64,000 bases of DNA from an uncultured bacterium (GTDB taxonomy: Bacteria; Muiribacteriota; Ozemobacteria; Ozemobacterales; Ozemobacteraceae), in the NCBI GenBank assembly GCA_937949615.1, contig CALEDQ010000029.1, forward strand, positions 1-64,000. The letters are read 5' to 3'. Shown here piece after piece: positions 51,707 to 60,541 of this stretch. How positions within the stretch are numbered: position 1 is the stretch's first letter; each line of letters begins with the position of its first letter. The notes below the pieces were generated by a model. That model saw only the letters and a program-made list of their open reading frames with translations. It had not been told where the DNA came from and did not search any database. The translations under genes and the position numbers were made by a program.

Positions 51707-54307
51707 ATGGATATCAACAAAATGACGCAAAAATCACAGGAAGCGCTGCAGCTTGCCCAGAACATCGCCGTTCAGCACGGCCACCAGGAAATCTCTTCTG
51801 AGCACCTGCTGGCAGCAATGCTTACCAACGAAACCGATCTGGTTCCGCGGCTGCTCAACAACATCAATATCCCGCTGTCGACGCTGCGCGACCGTGCCCA
51901 GCTGGCGATCAGTCGACTGCCACGCGTCAGCGGCCCCGGCATGACCCCTGACAAGTTCTACATCAACCGCGAACTATCGCAGATTCTCGTCAAGGCCGAA
52001 GAAGAGATGAAAGGCCTCAAAGACGAATATCTCTCGGTCGAGCATCTGGTGCTTGCCATGATCGAGACCGGCTCGTCAACAGCAGTAGGCAAAATCTTCG
52101 CTGAACTGAATCTGACCCGTGACCAGTTTCTGCAGGCACTGACAGCGGTGCGCGGCAACCAGCGCATCACTTCGGCCAATCCTGAGCAGACCTACGAAGC
52201 TCTGGCAAAATATGGCCGCGACCTTGTTGCCATGGCCAAAAGCGGCAAACTCGACCCGGTCATCGGCCGCGACGCCGAAATCCGCCGTGTCACCCGCATT
52301 CTCTCACGCAAAACCAAAAACAACCCGGTGCTCATCGGTGAACCTGGCGTAGGTAAAACCGCCATCGCCGAAGGTCTTGCCCAACGCATTCTGCAGGGCG
52401 ACGTGCCCGAAAGTCTGCGCGACAAAACCATTTTTGCCCTCGACATGGGCTCACTGATCGCCGGCGCCAAATACCGCGGCGAATTCGAAGAGCGCCTCAA
52501 AGCGGTGCTGGCCGAAATCAAAAGCAGCAACGGCCAGATCATCATGTTCATCGACGAACTGCACACCATCGTCGGCGCCGGCAAAGCCGAAGGCTCGATG
52601 GATGCCGGTAATATGCTCAAACCGTTGCTGGCGCGCGGTGAACTGCACTGCATCGGCGCCACCACTCTCGATGAATACCGCAAATATATCGAAAAAGACG
52701 CGGCGCTTGAACGCCGTTTTCAGCCGGTTCTCGTCGAACAGCCTGATGTTACCGATACCATCTCGATTTTGCGCGGCCTCAAAGAACGTTTTGAGGTTTT
52801 CCACGGCGTAAAAATTCAGGACCGCGCTCTGGTTGCGGCCTCAACCCTGTCGCACCGCTACATATCTGACCGTTTTCTGCCTGACAAGGCCATCGATCTG
52901 GTTGACGAAGCCTGTGCGATGATCCGCACCGATATCGAATCGATGCCGGCTGAACTCGACGAAGTCACCCGCCGCATCATGCAGCTCGAGATCGAAGAGG
53001 CGGCCCTGATCAAAGAAAAAGACGAGCATAGCCGCACCCGTCTCGAAGCCCTGCGCAAAGAACTCGCCGATCTGAAAAACCGTGGCGATGCCATGAAAGC
53101 CCAGTGGGAAAGCGAACGCGGCGTAATCAAACGGGTACAGACCCAGCGCGAACTCATCGAAAAACTGAATCAGGAAATCAGTGAAGCCGAGCGCGCCTAC
53201 GATCTCAACAAGGCCGCCGAGCTCAAACATGGCCGTCTTCCAGAAGCTCTCAGGCAGCTGAAAAATCTTGAAGACGAGCTGAGGCAGAAGCAGAACACCG
53301 GCAAGCTGGTGCGCGAAGAAGTTACCGAAGAAGAAATCGCCGACATCGTCAGCCGCTGGACCGGCATTCCGGTCACCCGTCTCATGGAAGGCGAAAAGGA
53401 AAAACTGCTGCACCTCGACGAACACCTGCATCAGCGTGTCATCGGCCAGGATGATGCAGTCAACCTGGTTACCGACGCAGTTATCCGCTCGCGTGCCGGT
53501 ATCAAAGACCCGCACCGGCCGATCGGCTCGTTCATTTTTCTTGGTCCGACCGGCGTCGGTAAGACCGAGCTGGCCAAGGCACTCGCCCAGTCGCTTTTCG
53601 ATACCGAAGAGAACATGGTGCGCATCGACATGAGCGAATACATGGAAAAGCACTCGGTTTCGCGCCTGATCGGCGCGCCTCCGGGCTATATCGGCCATGA
53701 CGACGGCGGCCAGCTGACCGAAGCGGTACGGCGCAAACCCTATTCGGTCGTGCTTTTCGACGAAATCGAAAAGGCGCATACCGAAGTTTTCAACGTTCTG
53801 CTGCAGATTCTCGACGATGGCCGTCTCACCGATTCCCGCGGCCGCACCGTCGATTTTCGCAATGTCGTGGTCATCATGACCAGCAACCTCGGCGCCCAGA
53901 CGCTGATCAGCGAGATTGGCGAAAGCGGCGAGATCGACGACAGCACCCGAGACAAGGTAATGGCCGAGGTCAAGCGCTTCTTCAAGCCTGAATTCTTCAA
54001 CCGTGTCGATGATATCGTGCTGTTTGCCCCGCTCAAACGCGGCGAACTCGACAAAATTATCGACCTGCAGATCGCCTCGATTCAGAAACGTTTGATCGAG
54101 CGCCGAATCAGCCTCGAAGTTACCCCTGACGCCCGACAGTGGCTCATAGAACGCGGTTACAGCCCGCTGTATGGCGCAAGACCTCTGAAGCGTCTGCTGC
54201 AGAAAGAGGTAGAAACTCTGCTGGCGCGTGCTATAATTACCGGCACGGTTGCCGACGGAACCACAGCGCAGATTGTCGTCAGAAGTGACCGTTTGGCGCT
54301 GAGTTGA
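51707..54307 (+). CDS. clpB: ClpB disaggregase (HSP100)
   Basis: An 866-residue cytosolic AAA+ chaperone that pulls proteins out of aggregates with DnaK. Start ATG 51707 has GAGGTG eight bases upstream; an earlier in-frame start at 51656 is rejected. The Clp N domain (1-150) has SSEHLLAAML. NBD1 has Walker A GEPGVGKT (211-218), and a coiled-coil middle domain spans about 400-520. NBD2 has Walker A GPTGVGKT (613-620), Walker B VVLFDEIEKAH and a closing YGARPLKRLLQKEVE. Length and all motifs are normal. Confidence 0.97.
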   Translation: MDINKMTQKSQEALQLAQNIAVQHGHQEISSEHLLAAMLTNETDLVPRLLNNINIPLSTLRDRAQLAISRLPRVSGPGMTPDKFYINRELSQILVKAEEEMKGLKDEYLSVEHLVLAMIETGSSTAVGKIFAELNLTRDQFLQALTAVRGNQRITSANPEQTYEALAKYGRDLVAMAKSGKLDPVIGRDAEIRRVTRILSRKTKNNPVLIGEPGVGKTAIAEGLAQRILQGDVPESLRDKTIFALDMGSLIAGAKYRGEFEERLKAVLAEIKSSNGQIIMFIDELHTIVGAGKAEGSMDAGNMLKPLLARGELHCIGATTLDEYRKYIEKDAALERRFQPVLVEQPDVTDTISILRGLKERFEVFHGVKIQDRALVAASTLSHRYISDRFLPDKAIDLVDEACAMIRTDIESMPAELDEVTRRIMQLEIEEAALIKEKDEHSRTRLEALRKELADLKNRGDAMKAQWESERGVIKRVQTQRELIEKLNQEISEAERAYDLNKAAELKHGRLPEALRQLKNLEDELRQKQNTGKLVREEVTEEEIADIVSRWTGIPVTRLMEGEKEKLLHLDEHLHQRVIGQDDAVNLVTDAVIRSRAGIKDPHRPIGSFIFLGPTGVGKTELAKALAQSLFDTEENMVRIDMSEYMEKHSVSRLIGAPPGYIGHDDGGQLTEAVRRKPYSVVLFDEIEKAHTEVFNVLLQILDDGRLTDSRGRTVDFRNVVVIMTSNLGAQTLISEIGESGEIDDSTRDKVMAEVKRFFKPEFFNRVDDIVLFAPLKRGELDKIIDLQIASIQKRLIERRISLEVTPDARQWLIERGYSPLYGARPLKRLLQKEVETLLARAIITGTVADGTTAQIVVRSDRLALS

Positions 54308-54344
54308 ACTGTCTGCCAATAAATGAATCAGGAGGGCCGCGATC

Positions 54345-54902
54345 ATGAATCTGTTTCTGGCAAACTGGAAAAGAAAGGTCGCTTCAACATTCGTTCTGAC
54401 CATCATCATGGTCGTTGGCGGTCTGATCATCGATCCGGCCTACCTGAACAATCCGATCGGCGAAGGCTCTCTCGGCGTCGTTGCCGCCGAGGGCTACCCG
54501 ATGCCGGCGACAACCGAACTGTCTCTGGTTGCCAATGGCGTCGACCCGATTCAGATAGATCTCAAGTCTGAAGACGGCGACTTTGCCGGTGAGGTCGAAC
54601 TGATTTCGCCCAAAGGCGAGCTGCTGCTCAACCAGAAGTTCGCCCTGCGCAAATACCCCGCTACCCTTCTGCCGAACCCGGCAAAGTGGCAGAGTTTTCT
54701 GTCGAGACACCAGGGCCCCGGCACTTACCTGCTGCGCCTGACCCAGGAACAACCCGGCAAGGCAAAGGTTTTTCTCTATCAGGGGCCCTTTGTGCTGCGC
54801 ATGGTGATTCTGCCACTGATCGCAGCATTCTTCATGCTGGTACTCAGCTTCACCTTCGCGCCCAAAAAGCAGACTGCAACGCCAGAACAAAATCAGGTCT
54901 GA
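54345..54902 (+). CDS. Membrane protein with periplasmic beta domain, unknown
   Basis: A 185-residue protein with two membrane segments (about 12-32 and 148-172) flanking a 110-residue exported domain. That domain is predicted to be beta-rich (LSLVANGVDPIQIDLKSEDG, GPGTYLLRLTQEQPG) and resembles the C-terminal beta-sandwich of subtilisin-like or Ig-type domains only loosely. AGGAGG lies eight bases before the ATG, an excellent ribosome site. It follows clpB by 37 bp. No family was recognised. Confidence 0.7.
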   Translation: MNLFLANWKRKVASTFVLTIIMVVGGLIIDPAYLNNPIGEGSLGVVAAEGYPMPATTELSLVANGVDPIQIDLKSEDGDFAGEVELISPKGELLLNQKFALRKYPATLLPNPAKWQSFLSRHQGPGTYLLRLTQEQPGKAKVFLYQGPFVLRMVILPLIAAFFMLVLSFTFAPKKQTATPEQNQV

Positions 54903-55152
54903 ATTTAAACAGAAAATCAGCTTAAAAATCATGGGTTCCCAGGCAAACCGGTCGTTTCGCTTTCAGCAATAAGTTAAACAGCCAGGTGAATTCGATTTTT
55001 TCCACTATATTCCCGAATCATAAGCCATCCAAGGACAAAGAAAAAACGGCTGGCCTCAAAAAAATTATATATTAGGTAAGCTTTTAAAAAACTTTTTTCG
55101 TACATTTTCGTATTTTTAATTCGGTACCCTTCCCGGTCATACCCTCCATGAG

Positions 55153-55158
55153 TATAAT
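55153..55158 (+). promoter_or_regulatory. Candidate -10 box upstream of the phospholipase-D-family gene
   Basis: A perfect TATAAT lies 33 bases before the start codon; the best -35 at 17 bases is a weak TTCCCG (55130-55135). The 289-bp spacer from 54903 to 55191 is A/T-rich and holds nothing else I recognise. Confidence 0.4.
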
Positions 55159-55191
55159 GTTATTGTTAAGCTAATCGTGGAGGCTGTTTTT

Positions 55192-57441
55192 ATGAAAAAA
55201 CTATTTTCATTGATGCTCGTATTGCTGCTGGTTCTGGCTGGCAACGTTCCGGCATCTGCCGACGCCCGTTCAGATTACGAAAGCTATCTCTCTGCCTATA
55301 ATGCTTATCGTAATGCTGTCAACGAAGGGAAACCCGCCAGTGAAGTACAGGGTTACCTCAATGCCTACAAGGCCGCCAAAGCGGTTTATGAAGGCAATCT
55401 CAACAAGGCAACCAATACCGCGACTGCGGTTGAGACCAGTACCGCCACTGAAGCCGACACCGTTTCAGAAGCAGCTACCTTTGTTGCTACCGGTGAAGGC
55501 GAAAGATCGGCATCAGTCGCTCAGCAGCAGCTTCCCACCGGACTGAGAAGAATTCTCGAACAGCTCTGGTCAGAAAAGGGCCGCAAAGACCCCGACCAGG
55601 CAATGAAACTGCTTGCCGGTTTCATCGAATCGAGCGCCGGTTCAAAATATGCCGACCTCGCCCGCTATGAACTGGCCAAGGCTTACGAACTTCTCAAAGA
55701 TGACGTTAAAACAGCCTCAACTCTTCTTGCGCAGATCGGCCGTAACGACCCGAACTCAAAACTGGCCCTGCTGGCCAAAGAACGCATTAACTACCTGGCC
55801 GCCGGCCAGAAGCATCTGCAGTGGAAAAACGCCCTGAACTCGACCTACGACGTTTCTCAGGCTGGCTACGAAAAGTATCGCAACACCTCATGGCTGGCCT
55901 TCCCGGTCAAAGTAACCAGATGGTTTGGTTATGCCGGCAAAATGGTCGATTTTAACAAAACTCAGAGTGACTTCGAAAAATTCCAGATCTGGTATGAAGA
56001 AATGGGTTCCAGATTCGCACCTTCTGTCGACGTAACTTTCGACAAGTTCAAGGTTGCCAACGGAACCAGCAATGAGCTCAGCGAAGTCAGCCTGTTCTAC
56101 AGCAACTCAAAAGCCTGGTATTCCCGCTGGAAATGCCTCGAAGAAGCCAAAAGTTCGATCGATATTCAGTATTTCATCATGGAAAAGGATATCTTCGGTT
56201 ACTCTCTGCTCGGCATGCTTCTCAAGAAAGCACAGCAGGGGCTCAAGATCAGACTTCTGCTCGATGCCCGCGGCACCAAGCAGCTGACCCGCAAACTGCT
56301 CGGCCAGGATTTCCTGCAGGAACTCAGTGAATTCGAAAATGTCGAAATCAAGGTATTCAACCCGGTTCACACCAATCTGCTCAGCGTTTTCACCGATCCG
56401 CGCAAAATGTTCGCTTCGAACCATGACAAGATCGTTGTTGTCGACAAAGAAATCGCGATCATCGGCGGCCGCAACGTTTCCATGGATTACTTCCTTGAAC
56501 CAGAAGATCACCCCGGCGCCTACCGTGACTGTGACGTTGTTGTAAAAAGTTCAGAAGTTGCAAATCAGCTCGATTATGCCTTTGACGAAGAATTTACCAA
56601 GCTTAAATCATTTAAGATCGGTAAAGAACTCTGGGGCAACATCGATATCATGAGCGACCCGCTCAACGCCGCTTATGACACGATGTACAACCACCTGCTG
56701 AACGAAAGTTTCGTAGCCCGTAAAGGTGCGAACAAAAAATATCTGACTGCTGCTGCCGATTTCATGAAAGAACTCTCCGGCTACGGCCACCTGCGCGATT
56801 TCTCTGGCTTCGATCCTTTTGCCACCGCGTTGCAGGCACCGGTCAAAATCATCGACAAACATTCTCTCGGCGGCCCGCGCAACGACATCACCGACCAGAT
56901 GATCAAATACATCGACGGCTGCAAACGCGAAGTTCTGCTGCAGAACCCATACGTCGTTCTCACCGAACGCATGTTCAATGCTCTTAAACGCGCCGGCAAG
57001 CGTGGTATCCCGATTATCATGCACACCAACAGCCCCGCTTCTACCGACAGTCTTGCCACCCAGGCAATGTTTTACGCAGACTTTGAACGCATCTTCAAAG
57101 AAATCCCCGGCATCAAGATTTATGTCTACAAGGGCTCGAACAAACTGCATGCCAAAAACTGGGTATTTGACCGCAAGATCGGCGTAGTCGGTACCTACAA
57201 CCTCGACTACCTCAGCGAACAGGTCAACTCTGAAGTCGTCGCTGCCGTTAAATCCGCCGAATTTGCAAAAGAACTGCGCGACGGTATTTTCTCTGATATC
57301 GCCAAATCAGCTCAGTATCAGGTCAATATCAATGAAAAGGGTGAAGTCGAATCAGTTCTCGGCCCCGACGACCTCCAGGGCAAAAAATTCTGGCTGCTCA
57401 AAACCCTCTCAAAATTCACCATCTTCAAAAAACTGATCTGA
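55192..57441 (+). CDS. Exported phospholipase-D-superfamily protein with TPR-like N-terminus
   Basis: A 749-residue protein with a signal peptide (about 1-24); ATG 55192 has GGAGG eight bases upstream. A Tyr/Ala-rich helical segment (25-75) and a Thr/Ala linker lead to a TPR-like pair (about 135-205). Two PLDc domains follow. The first HKD motif begins at His411 (NHDKIVVVDKEIAIIGGRN) and the second at His653 (KLHAKNWVFDRK), so both halves of the catalytic site are present. Cardiolipin synthases and secreted phospholipases share this architecture; the signal peptide points to a periplasmic or surface enzyme. Substrate unknown. Confidence 0.88.
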   Translation: MKKLFSLMLVLLLVLAGNVPASADARSDYESYLSAYNAYRNAVNEGKPASEVQGYLNAYKAAKAVYEGNLNKATNTATAVETSTATEADTVSEAATFVATGEGERSASVAQQQLPTGLRRILEQLWSEKGRKDPDQAMKLLAGFIESSAGSKYADLARYELAKAYELLKDDVKTASTLLAQIGRNDPNSKLALLAKERINYLAAGQKHLQWKNALNSTYDVSQAGYEKYRNTSWLAFPVKVTRWFGYAGKMVDFNKTQSDFEKFQIWYEEMGSRFAPSVDVTFDKFKVANGTSNELSEVSLFYSNSKAWYSRWKCLEEAKSSIDIQYFIMEKDIFGYSLLGMLLKKAQQGLKIRLLLDARGTKQLTRKLLGQDFLQELSEFENVEIKVFNPVHTNLLSVFTDPRKMFASNHDKIVVVDKEIAIIGGRNVSMDYFLEPEDHPGAYRDCDVVVKSSEVANQLDYAFDEEFTKLKSFKIGKELWGNIDIMSDPLNAAYDTMYNHLLNESFVARKGANKKYLTAAADFMKELSGYGHLRDFSGFDPFATALQAPVKIIDKHSLGGPRNDITDQMIKYIDGCKREVLLQNPYVVLTERMFNALKRAGKRGIPIIMHTNSPASTDSLATQAMFYADFERIFKEIPGIKIYVYKGSNKLHAKNWVFDRKIGVVGTYNLDYLSEQVNSEVVAAVKSAEFAKELRDGIFSDIAKSAQYQVNINEKGEVESVLGPDDLQGKKFWLLKTLSKFTIFKKLI

Positions 57442-57461
57442 TCAGATCCGCTTCTTCAAGC

Positions 57462-57492
57462 AAAAAAGGCTGCCCTAACCGGCAGCCTTTTT
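57462..57492. terminator. Bidirectional terminator
   Basis: GGCTGCC (57468-57474) and GGCAGCC (57481-57487), extended by A and T runs on each side, lie between the phospholipase-D-family gene and the convergent regulator gene. Confidence 0.85.
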
Positions 57493-57517
57493 ATTTTGCT
57501 CAGAAAAATATTACCGT

Positions 57518-58474
57518 TTATTTAACGAAGCGTTTTTTGAATTCCTGCGGGGTCAGGCCGGTTATGCGCGAAAAAATCTTTCTGAAGGCGCTGATATCGC
57601 TATAGCCGACTTGTGTGGCCACACATTCAAAAGTAGCGTCAGATGCCTCGATAAGCTCACAGGCCTTCTGAATGCGCAGGCGCTGCATGTATTCCGTAGG
57701 CTTCAGATCAGTGGCTTTCACGAATCTTCGCAAAAACATGCGCTCGCTCAGACAGCAGAGTTCAGCCAGCTGCGCAACCGAAAGCGCGTCATGATAGTTG
57801 TCGGCAATGAACTGCTGCGCCCGCAGAATCGCTTTGTCCGCATGAGCGAAATGCGGAGTGAAACAGCTGTAATACCGCTGCTCGCGAACGCCGGAATCAA
57901 TGACGAGCCTTTTTGCCAGGCTCTGCATAACCCTGCGGCCGGCAAAAACATTCACGAGTTCAAGGGCCAGGTCGATCCAGGCCATGATTCCACCGGCCGT
58001 AATCAGGTCGCCGTCATTGATGACGATTTTGTCAATTTCGAGCCTGACATCGGGAAACCGCCGCGAAAACTCGTCGGCCAGGCCCCAGTGGGTCGTTGCC
58101 GAGCGCTGGTCGAGCAGGCCGGTTGCGGCAAGCATGAATGTTCCGGCGCAGACCGAGCAGACAACAGCCTTGCCGTCATGCTGACTGATAATCCAGTCGG
58201 TGATTTTCCGGCCGGGCTGAAAGCAGGTTTGGGCCTGAATACCCGGCGGAAGAATTACCACATCGTAAGCTGTTTTCTGACGTTTCGCCTGACTCAGAAC
58301 CGTCTGCTGCTCGATTTCGTCGATGGCGACAATCCGGGTTGTGAACCTGATCGAAAGCTTTCTTTGCTCGCAAAGGCCGTTCGCCAGAGCAAAAATTTCT
58401 TCGAACCCGAACAATGATGACTTCAGCGCGCCCGGATAATCTACCAGCGCGATACTAAAGGTTTTTGCCGCCAT
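57518..58474 (-). CDS. GlxA-family transcriptional regulator (DJ-1/PfpI plus AraC HTH)
   Basis: A 318-residue regulator. Residues 5-185 form a class-I-amidotransferase-like DJ-1 domain with the nucleophile-elbow region VCSVCAGTFMLAATGLLD. Residues 215-316 form an AraC/XylS DNA-binding domain with two helix-turn-helix units (LSVAQLAELCCLSERMFLRR and VATQVGYSDISAFRKIF). It diverges from the metallo-hydrolase gene at 58582. Two 13-bp direct repeats 21 bp apart lie at its own start codon, fitting an AraC-type operator that could control both genes. Confidence 0.9.
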   Translation of the reverse strand: MAAKTFSIALVDYPGALKSSLFGFEEIFALANGLCEQRKLSIRFTTRIVAIDEIEQQTVLSQAKRQKTAYDVVILPPGIQAQTCFQPGRKITDWIISQHDGKAVVCSVCAGTFMLAATGLLDQRSATTHWGLADEFSRRFPDVRLEIDKIVINDGDLITAGGIMAWIDLALELVNVFAGRRVMQSLAKRLVIDSGVREQRYYSCFTPHFAHADKAILRAQQFIADNYHDALSVAQLAELCCLSERMFLRRFVKATDLKPTEYMQRLRIQKACELIEASDATFECVATQVGYSDISAFRKIFSRITGLTPQEFKKRFVK

Positions 58475-58476
58475 TT

Positions 58477-58510
58477 TGTCAGTTTCAACCCCATTTGTGT
58501 CAGTTTTGAC
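58477..58510. promoter_or_regulatory. Direct-repeat operator for the GlxA-type regulator
   Basis: TGTCAGTTTCAAC (58477-58489) and TGTCAGTTTTGAC (58498-58510) agree at 11 of 13 positions and are spaced exactly 21 bp, two helical turns. AraC-family monomers commonly bind such repeats. The first repeat begins three bases from the regulator start codon; TATAAC lies just past the second, toward the hydrolase gene. Confidence 0.55.
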
Positions 58511-58581
58511 TCTATTATAACATCACCCAGCCTGCCATAATTGCACTGTCGCAAATTTGATCCTATTCCAGGAGAACCCGC

Positions 58582-59463
58582 ATGAAACAGGCACTTACCT
58601 TACTTGTTGCAACGATGATCGCGAGCACGGCCTTCAGCGCCGCCAGTCCCGCAATAAACGGCAATAGATCAGAATCAGCCGGGGTCAAAATTCAGCTGAT
58701 CAGAAACGCCACAATGAAGCTGACTTACGGCGGCAAAACCTTTTTAACCGACCCGATGCTGTCACAAAAGGGCGAAATTCGCTCATTTGCCGGAATCGCC
58801 AGCAACCCGACCGTTGAACTGCCGCTTGCTTCTGCTGACATTCTCTCCGGTATCGATGCCATTCTTGTGTCACACCTTCACCCAGACCATTACCACCGCG
58901 CTTTTGAGCAAGCGGTTTTACTGCCGAAACCGCTATTCTGCCAGCCTGCCGATTCGGCAGCAATCTCAAAAGACGGCTTCAGTCAGGTCCTTCCGGTCGA
59001 TTCGACCGTTGCATGGGAAAAAATAAAAATCACGCGTGTAGGTGGCAAACATGGCAGCGACAGCATTCTCGAAAAAATGGGTGAAGTTTCCGGGTTTGTT
59101 TTTCAGGCCGAAAACCTGCCAACCGTCTACTGGGCCGGCGATACCGTCTGGTGCGATGAAGTTGCCGCGACAATAAAAGAATTCAAACCGCAGATAATCA
59201 TCACCCACTCAGGCGGGGCCACCATTCCCGGTTTTGCCCCGATTCTGATGAACGCTCAGCAGACAATCGACACCGCTCTCGGCTCACCTGAATCAACTAT
59301 TGTCGCCATTCATCTGGAAGCCCTCGATCATTGCACGGTCAGCAGAAAAGACCTGCGAACCGCCGCAACAGCAGCAGGTGTCGATCCAGCACGTCTGGTA
59401 ATTCCGCAAAATGGAGAAACCGTAACTTTCGCGGCTGAAAAATTTTCTACGCAAGAAAACTGA
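58582..59463 (+). CDS. Exported metallo-beta-lactamase-fold hydrolase
   Basis: A 293-residue protein with a signal peptide (about 1-20). It has the UlaG-like MBL fold: TMKLTYGGKTFLTDPML, zinc motif VSHLHPDHYHR (HxHxDH), VYWAGDTVW and a final AIHLEALDHCTV. Related proteins are often annotated as L-ascorbate-6-phosphate lactonase-like, but the export signal argues against a phosphorylated cytosolic substrate. Preceded by CAGGAG. It is divergent from, and probably controlled by, the GlxA-type regulator. Confidence 0.85.
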   Translation: MKQALTLLVATMIASTAFSAASPAINGNRSESAGVKIQLIRNATMKLTYGGKTFLTDPMLSQKGEIRSFAGIASNPTVELPLASADILSGIDAILVSHLHPDHYHRAFEQAVLLPKPLFCQPADSAAISKDGFSQVLPVDSTVAWEKIKITRVGGKHGSDSILEKMGEVSGFVFQAENLPTVYWAGDTVWCDEVAATIKEFKPQIIITHSGGATIPGFAPILMNAQQTIDTALGSPESTIVAIHLEALDHCTVSRKDLRTAATAAGVDPARLVIPQNGETVTFAAEKFSTQEN

Positions 59464-59485
59464 TATAAATCCGGCAGGCAGGAAA

Positions 59486-59507
59486 CCGGGCATAAAAAGC
59501 CCTGTTT
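59486..59507. terminator. Weak terminator-like hairpin
   Basis: GGGC (59488-59491) and GCCC (59499-59502) with a 7-base loop precede TGTTTTC, between the convergent hydrolase and LysR genes. The stem is short. Confidence 0.3.
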
Positions 59508-59522
59508 TCTTACTGCCGAAGA

Positions 59523-60419
59523 CTACTCCTGTAAAAATTCAGGCCGGAAAAGATACGCGAGCATCGACTGCTGCAGCGGCGTTTCATGGCTACCCTGGCG
59601 GAGTAATATCTGCAATCTGCGCTGCAGATTCAATGGGTGATTTATCTCAGCCAGCAGACCGGCTGAAACTTCTCTGGCAACGGCCAGTTTCGACAGGCAG
59701 GCAACGCCCATTCCGGCAATCACAGCCTGCTTGATCGCTTCTGTATGACCGAGCTCGAATTTCAGTTCAGGCCTGACTCCAACCGTCTGCATCGCCCGCT
59801 CGAAAATTTCTCTGGTGCCGGAACCCTGCTCCCTGGCCAGCCAGGCTGCCCGGGCCAGATCTTTGACCGTTATCTTCTTTTTGGCAGCCAGTGGGCTGGA
59901 AGGAGAAGCAATGATCACCAGTTCGTCGCCGCGCCAATCTCTGGCAACCAGACCGGATTTGTGCGCCGGCCCTTCAATCAACCCAAGATCAAGATGGCCG
60001 ACCGCCAGTTCTTCCTCGATCTGTCTGGTATTGCCAACCACGAGATCTATTCTGGCCCGGCGATAACGCCGGGAGAAACGACCGATTACAGCCGGCAGAA
60101 GGTAGTTGCCGATTGTCGTACTCGCGCCGATTCTCAGGTTCCCGGCCGGATCACCGGGACGACTGGTAACCCGTTCGAGCATTATTTTGGCACGGTCCAG
60201 AACTTCGCCAGCTTCCTGCAGCAGCAGTCTGCCACGATCGTTCAATATCAGTTTTTTCCCGATACGATCGAACAGATTTCCCTTCAGCTGCCTTTCAAGA
60301 TGCGCCAGATTCAAACTGACGGCAGCCTGCGTCATACCAAGCTCTTCGCCGGCATTGGTGACATGACCAAGCTTCGCCACGGCAACAAAAACCTCAAGCT
60401 GTCTCAGAGATACATCCAT
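59523..60419 (-). CDS. LysR-family regulator, YeiE/CysL-like
   Basis: A 298-residue regulator. The N-terminal winged HTH is RQLEVFVAVAKLGHVTNAGE followed by TQAAVSLNLAHLERQLKGNL. The effector domain (about 92-290) begins LRIGASTTIGNYLLP, typical of the CysL/CbbR/YeiE branch. Divergent location next to a YeiH-family transporter is the same arrangement as yeiE-yeiH in enterobacteria, where YeiE senses sulfite. I infer it controls the neighbour. Confidence 0.9.
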   Translation of the reverse strand: MDVSLRQLEVFVAVAKLGHVTNAGEELGMTQAAVSLNLAHLERQLKGNLFDRIGKKLILNDRGRLLLQEAGEVLDRAKIMLERVTSRPGDPAGNLRIGASTTIGNYLLPAVIGRFSRRYRRARIDLVVGNTRQIEEELAVGHLDLGLIEGPAHKSGLVARDWRGDELVIIASPSSPLAAKKKITVKDLARAAWLAREQGSGTREIFERAMQTVGVRPELKFELGHTEAIKQAVIAGMGVACLSKLAVAREVSAGLLAEINHPLNLQRRLQILLRQGSHETPLQQSMLAYLFRPEFLQE

Positions 60420-60541
60420 AGGTTGTTCCTGATTCCAATCAATTTTTAATAAATTTTACTAATTAATTTTATAATATTTAACAATTTTTATTTATTTTAA
60501 TTTGCGTTTACTATTTGATTAACTCACACGAGGTAATCAAA
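60420..60541. promoter_or_regulatory. A/T-rich divergent control region of the LysR-YeiH pair
   Basis: 122 bp, very A/T-rich, between the start codons. It contains several overlapping TTA/TAA dyads, such as the stretch 60447-60482, that could hold T-N11-A LysR boxes, but none stands out. GAGG at 60529-60532 is the ribosome site for the transporter. Confidence 0.4.

Noticed and set aside
52841..54430. Long open frame (529 codons) on the minus strand
   Set aside because: It is fully antisense to clpB, whose motifs are complete; the translation has no domain and reflects codon bias.
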